64,000 bases of DNA from an uncultured Bacteroidales bacterium (GTDB lineage: Bacteria > Bacteroidota > Bacteroidia > Bacteroidales > Bacteroidaceae). The notes beneath the pieces were generated by a model. It was not told the origin of the DNA, searched no databases, and was given only the letters and a program-made list of their open reading frames with translations. This document shows, piece by piece, positions 1-6,799 of the stretch (positions are counted from its first letter, which is position 1; each line of letters starts with the position of its first letter). The position numbers and the translations under genes are program-made. The stretch covers positions 1 to 64,000 of the forward strand of contig CACXXT010000005.1 of NCBI GenBank assembly GCA_902771725.1. The letters run 5' to 3'.

Positions 1-59
1 CTTTTGAGGAATTGGAACTGACAACCGACAATGTAGATGATTTCAGAATGGGGAATTAA
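1..59 (+). CDS. 3' end of an unidentified upstream gene (partial)
   Basis: Reading from base 3, an open frame gives 18 residues ending ...DDFRMGN and stops with TAA at 57-59. The stop overlaps the ATG of the next gene (TAATG), which suggests the two are cotranscribed and translationally coupled. Too little is present to name the family. Confidence 0.5.
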   Translation, partial: FEELELTTDNVDDFRMGN

Positions 60-817
60 TGACGAACAATCAAAAGCAATTTGTATCCATGCGTAATTCA
101 TTTTTTATTGTGTTTGGTGCCTGTCTCATGCTCATCGCTTGCGGACAGCAGAATCAGGAAAAAACGAACATGGAATTTACCGACAATGTGAAAATGGCAC
201 TTGCCGATAGTGGTCGCATTCATCTGGATAGTCTCCAGTGGACAAGGAATCCTGCAGGGTTTGAAGTGAAAGGTGATACGATTCGCATCACCACCGCTCC
301 GAAAACCGACCTCTGGCAGCGGACGTACTATCACTTCCAAAACGACAATGCGCCTGTGCTTCAGATGAAGACCCGCGAAAAGTTCTTCAGCTTCGTGGTG
401 AAGACCGACTTCACGGGTAGTCACCATCGCTTTGACCAATGTGGCATCGTGATGTACCTTGACAGCGAGAACTGGTTGAAAGGTTCTGTGGAATACGAGA
501 ACGAGGAATTCCAGCATCTGGGCAGCGTGGTGACGAACAAAGGCTATTCCGATTGGGCCACGACGGCTATCCCTGCCGATGTGAAGACGATGTGGTACCG
601 ATTCTCCCGCCGCGAGGATGACTACTGCATCGAGTGCTCTGCTGATGGCCAGGCGTTCAGTCAGATGCGCATCTGCCACATGTATGCCGGAGCCGATGAG
701 ATCAGCTTTGGCATCTATGCATGTTCGCCAGAAGAGTCCTCATTCACGGCTATTTTCTCGGACATGAAGATTACCGAATGTGCTTGGAAAGCCCATGACG
801 GCCAGCAGCCAGATTAG
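59..817 (+). CDS. DUF1349-type (concanavalin A-like) lipoprotein
   Basis: Predicted lipoprotein: a hydrophobic stretch ends in lipobox L-I-A-C (Cys28 from the ATG at 59). An internal ATG at 89 (MRNSFF) would give a more usual short signal peptide, but the ATG at 59 overlaps the previous stop (TAATG), favouring coupling from there. The mature part (about residues 55-245) has the aromatic-rich pattern of DUF1349 proteins, a concanavalin-like beta sandwich: a WYRFSR strand, a FGIYACSPEES strand near the end, and DQCGIVMYLDSENWLK in the middle. Family members are often assumed to bind carbohydrate, but the substrate cannot be read from the sequence. Family assignment is fairly secure, function is not. 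Confidence 0.7.
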   Translation: MTNNQKQFVSMRNSFFIVFGACLMLIACGQQNQEKTNMEFTDNVKMALADSGRIHLDSLQWTRNPAGFEVKGDTIRITTAPKTDLWQRTYYHFQNDNAPVLQMKTREKFFSFVVKTDFTGSHHRFDQCGIVMYLDSENWLKGSVEYENEEFQHLGSVVTNKGYSDWATTAIPADVKTMWYRFSRREDDYCIECSADGQAFSQMRICHMYAGADEISFGIYACSPEESSFTAIFSDMKITECAWKAHDGQQPD

Positions 818-848
818 AAACAGATACAGATAAATCGGAATTTAGCAA

Positions 849-1217
849 ATGGTTAAAGATATAATCATTGTTGGAATAGGTAGTGGTATAGGTGGAATCT
901 GTCGCTATCTAATATCACTTCTCATGGGGCATGTTGGGAACGGCTTCCCATGGGGAACTTTTGCCATAAACGTAGTAGGTTGTCTTCTAATTGGAATCCT
1001 GTGGGGAGTGACGAACCGTTTCCAGAACTTTTCTCCATCTTTTTCCCTATTCCTCATGGTTGGGTTTTGTGGTGGTTTCACTACATTCTCAACGTTCTCA
1101 AAGGAAGGATTGTCCCTGCTCCAGGCCAATAACTTCATCTTGTTCACGCTCTATGTAATTGGTAGTGTGGGATTAGGCATTTTGGCAGTGGCATTAGGTT
1201 ATTTTTCGACCAAGTAA
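849..1217 (+). CDS. crcB: Fluoride efflux channel CrcB/Fluc
   Basis: A 122-residue four-helix membrane protein with the hallmarks of the CrcB/Fluc family: GGICRYL in helix 1, the polar Asn in INVVGCLLIG (helix 2) and GFCGGFTTFSTF in helix 3, which includes the Phe-box and Na+-site residues. Family members form antiparallel dimers that export fluoride passively across the inner membrane. Length matches the family. The gene starts 31 bp after the lipoprotein gene on the same strand, so it may share its transcript. No fluoride riboswitch was recognised upstream. Confidence 0.93.
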   Translation: MVKDIIIVGIGSGIGGICRYLISLLMGHVGNGFPWGTFAINVVGCLLIGILWGVTNRFQNFSPSFSLFLMVGFCGGFTTFSTFSKEGLSLLQANNFILFTLYVIGSVGLGILAVALGYFSTK

Positions 1218-1294
1218 ATTCCTATTTTTCGGACAACTATCATATAGCAGCAGCCTATCTCGACGTCCCTTGCTGGTACTTTCGTTTAACAATC

Positions 1295-1347
1295 CGACAT
1301 CCTCGCGGCGATTGAGCATTGCCGCGAGGACATAAAAAAGGAGGGGA
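1295..1347. repeat. Hairpin plus GAGGACATAAAAAAGGAGGG motif, copy 1
   Basis: A perfect 9-bp stem (CCTCGCGGC / GCCGCGAGG) is followed by ACATAAAAAAGGAGGGG. Related sequences occur at 2268-2319 and 3067-3115, each just beyond the 3' end of a minus-strand gene. On the minus strand the T-run precedes the stem, so this is not an ordinary terminator for those genes. Confidence 0.6.
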
Positions 1348-1363
1348 AACCTTACCATGGCGT

Positions 1364-1660
1364 TTAGTCAGACTTCGCAATGTTGTCAGACTTCGCAGTG
1401 CTGACAACAGTAGATTTATCCTCTTCCACATGCCCAGCCTTCAGTTCGCTGTCGAGGAAACTATAGACATAGCCGGAACTTTGAAAGAAAAGGCCTGTCT
1501 TGGGATTACTCAGTTTCTCAAAGAGGCGAGAGGTGTAAACGGCATCGAAAGCTTCGACCATCGTGAGACCGCGCTCGTCCATAAGGCGTGCGATGAGGTC
1601 CTTCACAGTTTCCTCTTTCATGTTCTGGAATTCTGCCTGTGAGTCATCTGGAAGTTTCAT
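1364..1660 (-). CDS. Small hypothetical protein, partner of the DUF3791-like gene
   Basis: A 98-residue, highly charged soluble protein without signal peptide or membrane segment. The core (residues 12-75) is helical and contains KDLIARLMDERG and EAFDAVYTSRLFEKLSNPKTGL, the style of short proteins found beside DUF3791 and DUF3990 genes in Bacteroidetes. It starts 22 bp after the DUF3791-like gene, so the two form an operon. The start is decided by an unusually strong Shine-Dalgarno, AAAGGAGG, 6 bases before the ATG; such sites are rare in this phylum. A DUF3990 (putative ADP-ribosyltransferase) partner, common in such clusters, is not seen. The toxin/antitoxin role is an inference from context. 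Confidence 0.6.
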   Translation of the reverse strand: MKLPDDSQAEFQNMKEETVKDLIARLMDERGLTMVEAFDAVYTSRLFEKLSNPKTGLFFQSSGYVYSFLDSELKAGHVEEDKSTVVSTAKSDNIAKSD

Positions 1661-1682
1661 ATCGTACCTCCTTTAACTATGT

Positions 1683-1943
1683 CTAAACTTCACTCGGCAT
1701 ATCGAGCAAACCTGTTCTGCTCTCGTATTCCGCAGCTTTCCTTTGGCAATAGGTTTGCAAGGTCTGAATATTCTCTTCGAGCGAGAGGGTGTGCATGATG
1801 CCATAGTGCTTTTCGCACAAAGCCAAGGCACCAAATCGGCTAAGATAGCGATAGGCTTCGGCCTCAGTCATATTACTGCGAGAAGCAAATGCTGCGACCA
1901 ACAGGACGAGATATTCTATTATATTGAGCACCGAAGCAGCCAT
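1683..1943 (-). CDS. DUF3791-like protein
   Basis: The longest frame begins at 2225, but its first 94 codons cross a repeat array and a promoter and are not protein-like. The likely start is the ATG at 1943-1941, 29 bp downstream of a -7 element TACCTTTG (1980-1973). The resulting 86 residues (MAASVLNIIEYL...) show the DUF3791 pattern: an N-terminal helix, SNMTEAEAYRYLSRFGALALCEKHYGIMHT, then helices to the end. DUF3791 proteins lie in small toxin-like clusters of Bacteroidetes and Firmicutes, with unproven function. It is cotranscribed with the 98-aa gene downstream. Confidence 0.65.
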   Translation of the reverse strand: MAASVLNIIEYLVLLVAAFASRSNMTEAEAYRYLSRFGALALCEKHYGIMHTLSLEENIQTLQTYCQRKAAEYESRTGLLDMPSEV

Positions 1944-1972
1944 AATCTTAACGTTCACATGAATTACGAGGG

Positions 1973-1980
1973 CAAAGGTA
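1973..1980 (-). promoter_or_regulatory. Bacteroidetes -7 element for the DUF3791-like operon
   Basis: TACCTTTG on the minus strand followed by CCC, 29 bp before the ATG at 1943. It fits the TAnnTTTG consensus of the primary sigma factor of Bacteroidetes and supports the internal start. Confidence 0.6.
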
Positions 1981-2153
1981 CAGCATTTTTCGGAAACTTG
2001 ATGCACTTGGGCGTTAAAAGTACAAAAAATCAGCAATCTCGACATTATTTTGGCTCTTGGAATGGAATCTGGGAATAATAAACTCCGTGAAAGCAACAAA
2101 AAAACGCAGCCCCACCTCCTTTTTTCGCCTCCCACCAAAATATATCTATTTTC

Positions 2154-2262
2154 AAAAAACACCCAACACCTCACGATTTTCGGCATCAATCCGATGAATA
2201 TCAGAACCATACAAGAATTCAACACCTCACAAAGACCTCACAACACCTCACGAAGACCTCAC
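2154..2262 (+). repeat. Iteron-like module, copy 1
   Basis: Single box CACCTCAC (2167-2174), exactly 48 bp of spacer, then four ACCTCAC units with period 11, 10, 11 bp (8-mers at 2223, 2234, 2244 and 2255; the second and fourth begin with G). The spacer starts GATTTTCG. Copies 2 and 3 at 4641-4745 and 4792-4898 have the same geometry. Confidence 0.85.
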
Positions 2263-2267
2263 AGGTG

Positions 2268-2319
2268 CGACATCCTCGCGGTGCTTGTGCAAAGCCGAGA
2301 GGACAGAAAAGAAGGGGAA
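2268..2319. repeat. Hairpin plus GAGGACA motif, copy 2
   Basis: CGACATCCTCGCGGTG is followed by an imperfect stem and GAGGACAGAAAAGAAGGGG, a diverged copy of the 1295-1347 motif. It lies between iteron module 1 and the 3' end of hicA. Confidence 0.5.
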
Positions 2320-2326
2320 TTCCCTA

Positions 2327-2578
2327 TCAACCATTCTTCAAAAGCCAAGCTTCAAAAAAGCTCCTGTCCAAGCCCAAAGTCCGAAGATTGCTTTTTATAA
2401 CAATCTCTGCGACTGGATCTACGTGAGTAGGAAGAGTTATCGGGCGAAGAAGACCCTCCTTAACCCATTTCTCATGGCCTCCACGTCCTTTACTTGTTGC
2501 CACTCTTGTACAGCCAACATCAAACAGAAATTTCCGAAAGATAGCAAGTGAAACATTGGACAGCTTGACTGTGTTCAT
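2327..2578 (-). CDS. hicA: HicA-type mRNA interferase toxin
   Basis: An 83-residue double-stranded-RNA-binding-like HicA/YcfA protein. The N-terminal helix is followed by the strand carrying G-C-T-R-V-A-T-S-K-G-R-G-G-H-E-K-W, where GGH provides the usual catalytic His, then strand PITLPTHVDPVAEIVIKSNLRTLGL and a C-terminal helix. HicA cleaves mRNA when freed from HicB. The start codon overlaps the stop of the upstream antitoxin gene by 4 bp (ATGA), so the pair is coupled, antitoxin first. Length is normal. Confidence 0.82.
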   Translation of the reverse strand: MNTVKLSNVSLAIFRKFLFDVGCTRVATSKGRGGHEKWVKEGLLRPITLPTHVDPVAEIVIKSNLRTLGLDRSFFEAWLLKNG

Positions 2579-2937
2579 AATGGCATGGGAACAGAATATT
2601 TGGAATATGAATCTTTGGATACCACACTATCCAGTTTACCGGCTTCTACCATAGATAGATAGGAAGGCTCTACAATCCTTCCGTCCTGGGATCTATGCCA
2701 CCCATGAGAAAGCAAATCCTCCTCCAGAGTGCCTTGTTCCAAGGTGTAGTCCAAATAATCTTTCATCACAATCTCGAAGGATTTTTTGGCTGCCTCTTCA
2801 CCGTAGTCGCTTCCCACAAGATCCAATTCCGGACAATAAGCCACCCATACATCCTTATCTGGATGGTCTTTATCTAAATAGACAAAGACTGAGACTTCCA
2901 CACGAACTCCTTGATTATTAGCGACAATGCTGCTCAT
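2575..2937 (-). CDS. hicB: HicB-type antitoxin
   Basis: A 120-residue protein with the partial RNase H-like HicB fold: strand VRVEVSVFVYLDKD, WVAYCPELDLVGSDYGEEAAKKSFEIVMKDYLDYTLEQGT, the typical Y-C-P-E-L-D segment followed by a helix. The C-terminal tail (residues 85-120) is low in recognisable motifs and would be the DNA-binding or toxin-wrapping part. It is the first gene of the hicBA operon, with a TATCTTTG -7 element at 2987-2980, 42 bp before the ATG. HicB neutralises HicA and usually represses the operon. Confidence 0.8.
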   Translation of the reverse strand: MSSIVANNQGVRVEVSVFVYLDKDHPDKDVWVAYCPELDLVGSDYGEEAAKKSFEIVMKDYLDYTLEQGTLEEDLLSHGWHRSQDGRIVEPSYLSMVEAGKLDSVVSKDSYSKYSVPMPL

Positions 2938-2979
2938 AACAACGTGGTATAATTAAAAACTACTTATGATTTTGCGTTG

Positions 2980-2987
2980 CAAAGATA
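2980..2987 (-). promoter_or_regulatory. -7 element of the hicBA operon
   Basis: TATCTTTG followed by CAACG on the minus strand, 42 bp upstream of hicB. Matches TAnnTTTG. Confidence 0.55.
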
Positions 2988-3066
2988 TGTATAAATCGTA
3001 CTTTCGCCCAAATAAATTCACACTTCTTAAAGTATTTAACACTCCAACATGGCTATAGGGGAACAG

Positions 3067-3115
3067 GCGGCATCGGCTCAAAGGGTAATGTGAGGACATA
3101 AAAAAAGGAGGGATG
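3067..3115. repeat. GAGGACATAAAAAAAGGAGGG motif, copy 3
   Basis: GGCATCGGCTC...GTGAGGACATAAAAAAAGGAGGG repeats the 3' half of the motif at 1295-1347; the stem half is degenerate. It overlaps the vapE terminator. Confidence 0.5.
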
Positions 3116-3134
3116 AGTGTTTCATCCCTCCCTG
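3100..3134 (-). terminator. Rho-independent terminator of vapE
   Basis: Read on the minus strand, stem GGAGGGATGA, loop AACAC and stem TCATCCCTCC are followed directly by seven T. It lies 23 bp past the vapE stop. Confidence 0.85.
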
Positions 3135-3156
3135 GTTGTTTGGGGTTAAAGGTTAA

Positions 3157-4479
3157 TTAGATGGAAGTTGTTGTCTTGTCTGCCTTCTTCCTGGGAACCA
3201 GGAGGTAGGAGGAGCCGTAGTTGTGGGAGCTGTGCTGGAATCCACGTCGCTTGAGTGCTGCTCCGATCTTGATCTTCAGGCTGTGGGTGACCTGCAGCAG
3301 GGGGTACTCGCGGGTCATGATGGCGATGATCTCGGGCATGGTGTACTCGCGTGCTACTTCTCCCTTTCGGGGTAGTCGGAAGCAGACGTTGACCATCTCG
3401 TCGACATCGGTCTCTCGCTGGAAGGGGATGTTGGCATCCTGGATGTTCTGGGTCTGCTCGGGCGTGAACCAGTAGGGCAGCTTCTGCACACAGACTTCCT
3501 CCACGAGCTGGGCGTAGAGCTGCTCGTAGTTGATGGGCAGCTCGTTGTCGATGATGGCTCCTTCGGCGATGCGGATGCAGACATAGCGTCGGCTGCCGGT
3601 GGGGTCGTTCAGGGGGTGGGGGTTGTTGGTGGTGGCGATGAAGGATGCGAACCGATGGCGGTCCTGCTGGGTGGTGCCGAAGATGGGTCGGCCGTTGACG
3701 GCATTCTTGGATAGTGCCTGCTTCAGCTGTGCCTGCTGGTTTACGGTGTACTGATCCAGTTCATCGAGCGCCACGATGAGGTTGTTGGAGAGTGCCATGT
3801 CCTTGTCGAACTTGTTGGAGAAGTTCATGTGGTCCAGGAAGAACTGCTGGAATTGGGTAGGCAGCAGTCGCCGGCAGAATACGGTCTTGCCACATCCCTG
3901 GTCTCCAATGAGTGTGGGCACGGTCTCGTTGCCGTGGATCTCATCCATTTTCAGCCAGTGAGCTACCGCGGAGCGGAACCAGATGCTGCATTGCAGTATC
4001 TGCTCGCTGGTGATGCCGGGCAGTCGTCCGAAGAGTTCTGCCACTCGGTTCTGTCCGTCCCACTTGGGCAGTCCCATGAGGTACTCCCGGATGGGGTCGT
4101 ACTCAGGCGTCTCCTCGGAGTGGATGATGAGCCGGACGTTGGTCTTGGGTGCCCTGACGTCCTCGAGTTCGAGGCATACTCGCAGGATGATGGAGTTCTC
4201 GGCCTCCCGGGTGAGGGGTCGGAAGGGGATGTCATCATCTCCGCGGGGTCGGAACTCCATCTTTCCGCTGAGTTCGTTGTTGCGGAACTCATAGTTCTCG
4301 TGGAGGAACTCCTTGAGGATGAGCATGTCGTTGGCGTCTTCGCCTTCGGCATAGGTGGTTACGCTGTCAACGTTGTTGACTGCACTCTTGTTCTGCATGG
4401 TCTGTTCCATGCTCTCTTCAGTTGCTTGTACGGGCTGTACCTGCTTCAGGCCAGCGCCCATGGGAATAGTATTTTCCAT
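3157..4479 (-). CDS. VapE-family primase-helicase-like ATPase with DUF3874-like C-terminus
   Basis: A 440-residue superfamily 3-like AAA+ ATPase of the virulence-associated E family. Residues 45-130 hold the short N-terminal helical region (DPIREYLMGLPKWDGQNRV is typical). Walker A is G-D-Q-G-C-G-K-T, Walker B is NLIVALDELDQY, and the sensor region is FIATTNNPHP. The C-terminal 70 residues (MTREYPLLQ...IGAALKRRGFQ...YLLVPRKK) match the winged-helix DUF3874 tail. VapE proteins occur in phages, plasmids and phage satellites, where they act in replication initiation. It is alone, without integrase or capsid genes, but sits directly beside iteron-like repeats (4641-4898). Promoter TACCTTTG at 4549-4542. 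Confidence 0.85.
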   Translation of the reverse strand: MENTIPMGAGLKQVQPVQATEESMEQTMQNKSAVNNVDSVTTYAEGEDANDMLILKEFLHENYEFRNNELSGKMEFRPRGDDDIPFRPLTREAENSIILRVCLELEDVRAPKTNVRLIIHSEETPEYDPIREYLMGLPKWDGQNRVAELFGRLPGITSEQILQCSIWFRSAVAHWLKMDEIHGNETVPTLIGDQGCGKTVFCRRLLPTQFQQFFLDHMNFSNKFDKDMALSNNLIVALDELDQYTVNQQAQLKQALSKNAVNGRPIFGTTQQDRHRFASFIATTNNPHPLNDPTGSRRYVCIRIAEGAIIDNELPINYEQLYAQLVEEVCVQKLPYWFTPEQTQNIQDANIPFQRETDVDEMVNVCFRLPRKGEVAREYTMPEIIAIMTREYPLLQVTHSLKIKIGAALKRRGFQHSSHNYGSSYLLVPRKKADKTTTSI

Positions 4480-4541
4480 AGTATTTAAAGTATTTAAAGT
4501 GTTTCAAAGGTCAAGGACTGGTTGTATCACCAATCTGGGTG

Positions 4542-4549
4542 CAAAGGTA
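4542..4549 (-). promoter_or_regulatory. -7 element of vapE
   Basis: TACCTTTGCACCC on the minus strand, 63 bp before the vapE ATG, matching TAnnTTTG. It lies between vapE and iteron module 2. Confidence 0.65.
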
Positions 4550-4640
4550 CGAAGAATTTTTGAAATCTCCAAATTTTTCCCCCTATTTATGTGGCTTTTT
4601 TTTGCAAAAAAACGGGTGTGTTTCGCGAGAATTTTCCGCA

Positions 4641-4745
4641 AACACCAAACACCTCACGCTTTTCGTGGTTAGTTCGCTGGAAATCAACGATGTACGAAAA
4701 ACGGACACTTCACGAACACCTCACAACACCTCACGAACACCTCAC
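4641..4745 (+). repeat. Iteron-like module, copy 2
   Basis: Box CACCTCAC (4650-4657), exactly 48 bp spacer starting GCTTTTCG, then CACTTCAC at 4706 and CACCTCAC at 4717, 4727 and 4738 (period 11, 10, 11). Same orientation as copy 1, opposite to copy 3. Confidence 0.88.
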
Positions 4746-4791
4746 GTTTTCGCGGTATGACAACGTTCACCTTATTATATTATTGAGGAGC
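4746..4791. other. AT-rich segment between inverted iteron modules
   Basis: 46 bp separating modules 2 and 3, with CCTTATTATATTATTGAGG at 4770-4788. The arrangement of two inverted repeat arrays around an AT-rich core resembles a melting region of a replication origin. Function is inferred from layout only. Confidence 0.4.
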
Positions 4792-4898
4792 GTGAGGTGT
4801 TCGTGAGGTGTTGTGAGGTGTTCGTGAGGTGTTGGAAATCGATAGTTGGTTATTAATCAGCGGGTTAAGTGCGAAAATCGTGAGGTGTTTGGTGTTTT
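4792..4898 (-). repeat. Iteron-like module, copy 3 (inverted)
   Basis: GTGAGGTG units at 4792, 4803, 4813 and 4824 (period 11, 10, 11), 48 bp spacer, then GTGAGGTG at 4880-4887. It is the exact mirror of modules 1 and 2, including spacer start GATTTTCG when read on the minus strand. Confidence 0.88.
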
Positions 4899-4950
4899 CG
4901 GAAAATTGTTGTTTGCAGAATGTTCCGAGAAGGGGAATGAAGGTTCTGAG

Positions 4951-5114
4951 GAGCAGGCTGGAGGGGCGGATGCAGCAGGCTGGAGGGGCGGATGCAGCAG
5001 GCTGCATAGGCGGATGTAGCAGGCTGCATTATTTAATAAGGTACGGGGGTACGCACACGTACGGACGTGTAACCAAATTCGTACGGACGTGTGGGCGATT
5101 TAGTGCGGACGTGT
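4951..5114 (+). repeat. 22-bp-period tandem repeat block, two subfamilies
   Basis: GCAGGCTG begins at 4953, 4975, 4997 and 5019, each 22 bp apart, within a unit like GCAGGCTGGAGGGGCGGATG. Then CGTACGGACGTGT (third copy GTGCGGACGTGT) ends at 5070, 5092 and 5114, again 22 bp apart. No coding frame spans the block convincingly. Confidence 0.75.
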
Positions 5115-5242
5115 GGGGAAGATGGTGTGTTTTGGTGCTCGGAATGAGGCGGTTTGGTAGAATTAGGAGTGGAAATTGGGTTATTTTTCGGGATGAGGGC
5201 TGAAAAATCAGCCGTCATGTGCATGGTATCGAGGATTATTTG

Positions 5243-5250
5243 TAACTTTG
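5243..5250 (+). promoter_or_regulatory. -7 element of the CotH-family gene
   Basis: TAACTTTG followed by CACCCG, 26 bp before the ATG at 5276. Confidence 0.6.
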
Positions 5251-5275
5251 CACCCGCAAAAGCGTTTTTGTATAA

Positions 5276-6730
5276 ATGAAAAAGCGATTACTGACGGGTG
5301 CACTGCTGGCACTGCTCTCGGGCACTGCTGCGGTGGCACAAGAATGGATGCGGGTGCACCAGAAGGCATTCGACACACCATGGACATTGCCCGTGATGGT
5401 CGACAGCGTCGAGGAGATGCGCGTGACCGACGCACAGAAGGTGCTGCGGGCAGAGATGCACGACGGTTTCGCCGTGCCGTTGGCTATCAGTAGCGTGGAC
5501 AGCATCGACTTCGAACAGGTGCTCGAAGCCGAGGAGAAGAACAAGTACCAGGTTTTCCAACTCTTTGTTTACACTCAGGACGGACGGGGCGTACACTCCA
5601 AGGAGGAGTATGTGCCCTGCTACGTGGGCATCAACGGTGCCGACAGCTACTCCTCGCGCTGGCAGCGAGCCGGCATCCGCGGACGTGGCAACAGCACCTG
5701 GGACTGGTACGACAAGAAGCCCTACCGCATCAAGTTCGAGAAGAAACAGAAGGTGCTGGGCATGGACAAGGCCAAGAGCTGGGTGCTGCTGGCGAACTAC
5801 CGCGACCTGACGGACATGATGAACACCTACGCCTTCGAGCTGGGACGCATGATGGGTATGCCCTACACGAACCATACGCGCTACGTGGAACTGCTCATGG
5901 ACGGCGAGTACCTGGGCGTCTACCAGCTGACGGAACAGGTGCAGCAGGGCGAGAACCGTGTGGCAGTCAGCGACGACCGCGGTATCCTGATCTCACTGGA
6001 CGTGGACGACGGACCCCGCGGAGGGTCGGCATCGGAGCGCAGCTTCTGGACCAGCGGCTACAGGATGCCGGCGGTGGTGAAATACCCCGAAGAAGAGAAC
6101 CTCACGCCCCAGCGGCGCGACAGCATCCGCAACGTCTTTGCCGAGCTGGAGACGGCCATCATGTGGCAGGACTACACCTGGGCATCGCAGCTGCTGGACA
6201 TGGAGAGCCTGGCCCGCTACCTTATTATTCAGGAGATGGTGTACAACGTGGAGATCGACGCTCCGCGCAGCGTGTTCATCCACAAGGACGGCGACGGCAA
6301 GTGGGTGATGGGTCCGCTGTGGGACTTCGACGCCGGCTATGACTTCGACTGGTCCGACATGTACCATGGCCACGGCTATTTCGACAATTACAAGGAGACG
6401 GTGATGGGCTCGAATCCCGTTCGCCGCAACGGCAACTACCCGGATATGCCTCGATTCTTCACCGACCTCTTCGGCACGCAGGAGTTCGTGGAACTCTACA
6501 AGCAGACGTGGCGTCAGTACGCCGACAGCATCGTCAGCCGCCCCTGGCAGGAGGTGGAGCGCTATGCCGAAGGACTGCGCCAGGGTGCCATGGATCGCGA
6601 GTCGCAGCGGTGGCCAGTAGCGAAAGCCAACTTCCGCAAGGACCTCCTGCAGATGCGCTGGTGGCTGCAGAGCCGCGCGCAATTCCTGGGCAACCTCATC
6701 GAGAATATCCCCGTGCCAGGGTCACATTGA
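5276..6730 (+). CDS. Secreted CotH-family protein kinase-like protein
   Basis: 484 residues with signal peptide MKKRLLTGALLALLSGTAAVAQ. Residues about 30-80 form a short N-terminal strand-rich region; residues 95-440 carry the CotH domain: GRGNSTWDWYDKKPYRIKF, the K-A-K-S-W-V-L-L-A-N-Y-R-D motif with M-N-T-Y, GEYLGVYQLTEQV, and the metal-binding-type WDFDAGYDFDW. CotH proteins are atypical kinases; in Bacteroidetes they are exported and often of unknown target. No C-terminal sorting signal is visible. The gene has its own promoter. Confidence 0.85.
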   Translation: MKKRLLTGALLALLSGTAAVAQEWMRVHQKAFDTPWTLPVMVDSVEEMRVTDAQKVLRAEMHDGFAVPLAISSVDSIDFEQVLEAEEKNKYQVFQLFVYTQDGRGVHSKEEYVPCYVGINGADSYSSRWQRAGIRGRGNSTWDWYDKKPYRIKFEKKQKVLGMDKAKSWVLLANYRDLTDMMNTYAFELGRMMGMPYTNHTRYVELLMDGEYLGVYQLTEQVQQGENRVAVSDDRGILISLDVDDGPRGGSASERSFWTSGYRMPAVVKYPEEENLTPQRRDSIRNVFAELETAIMWQDYTWASQLLDMESLARYLIIQEMVYNVEIDAPRSVFIHKDGDGKWVMGPLWDFDAGYDFDWSDMYHGHGYFDNYKETVMGSNPVRRNGNYPDMPRFFTDLFGTQEFVELYKQTWRQYADSIVSRPWQEVERYAEGLRQGAMDRESQRWPVAKANFRKDLLQMRWWLQSRAQFLGNLIENIPVPGSH

Positions 6731-6799
6731 AGACCCCGCTGCTATTAATGGACAGAAATCCAAAAAACCTCTATCAAAATAAAAACAAAAACAGCAATT

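Noticed and set aside
1943..2225. N-terminal extension of the DUF3791-like gene
   Set aside because: These codons cover the promoter and the iteron module and are not conserved-looking protein.
4951..5114. CRISPR array
   Set aside because: The 22-bp units are nearly contiguous repeats without unique spacers of 30 or so bp, and no cas gene is present.
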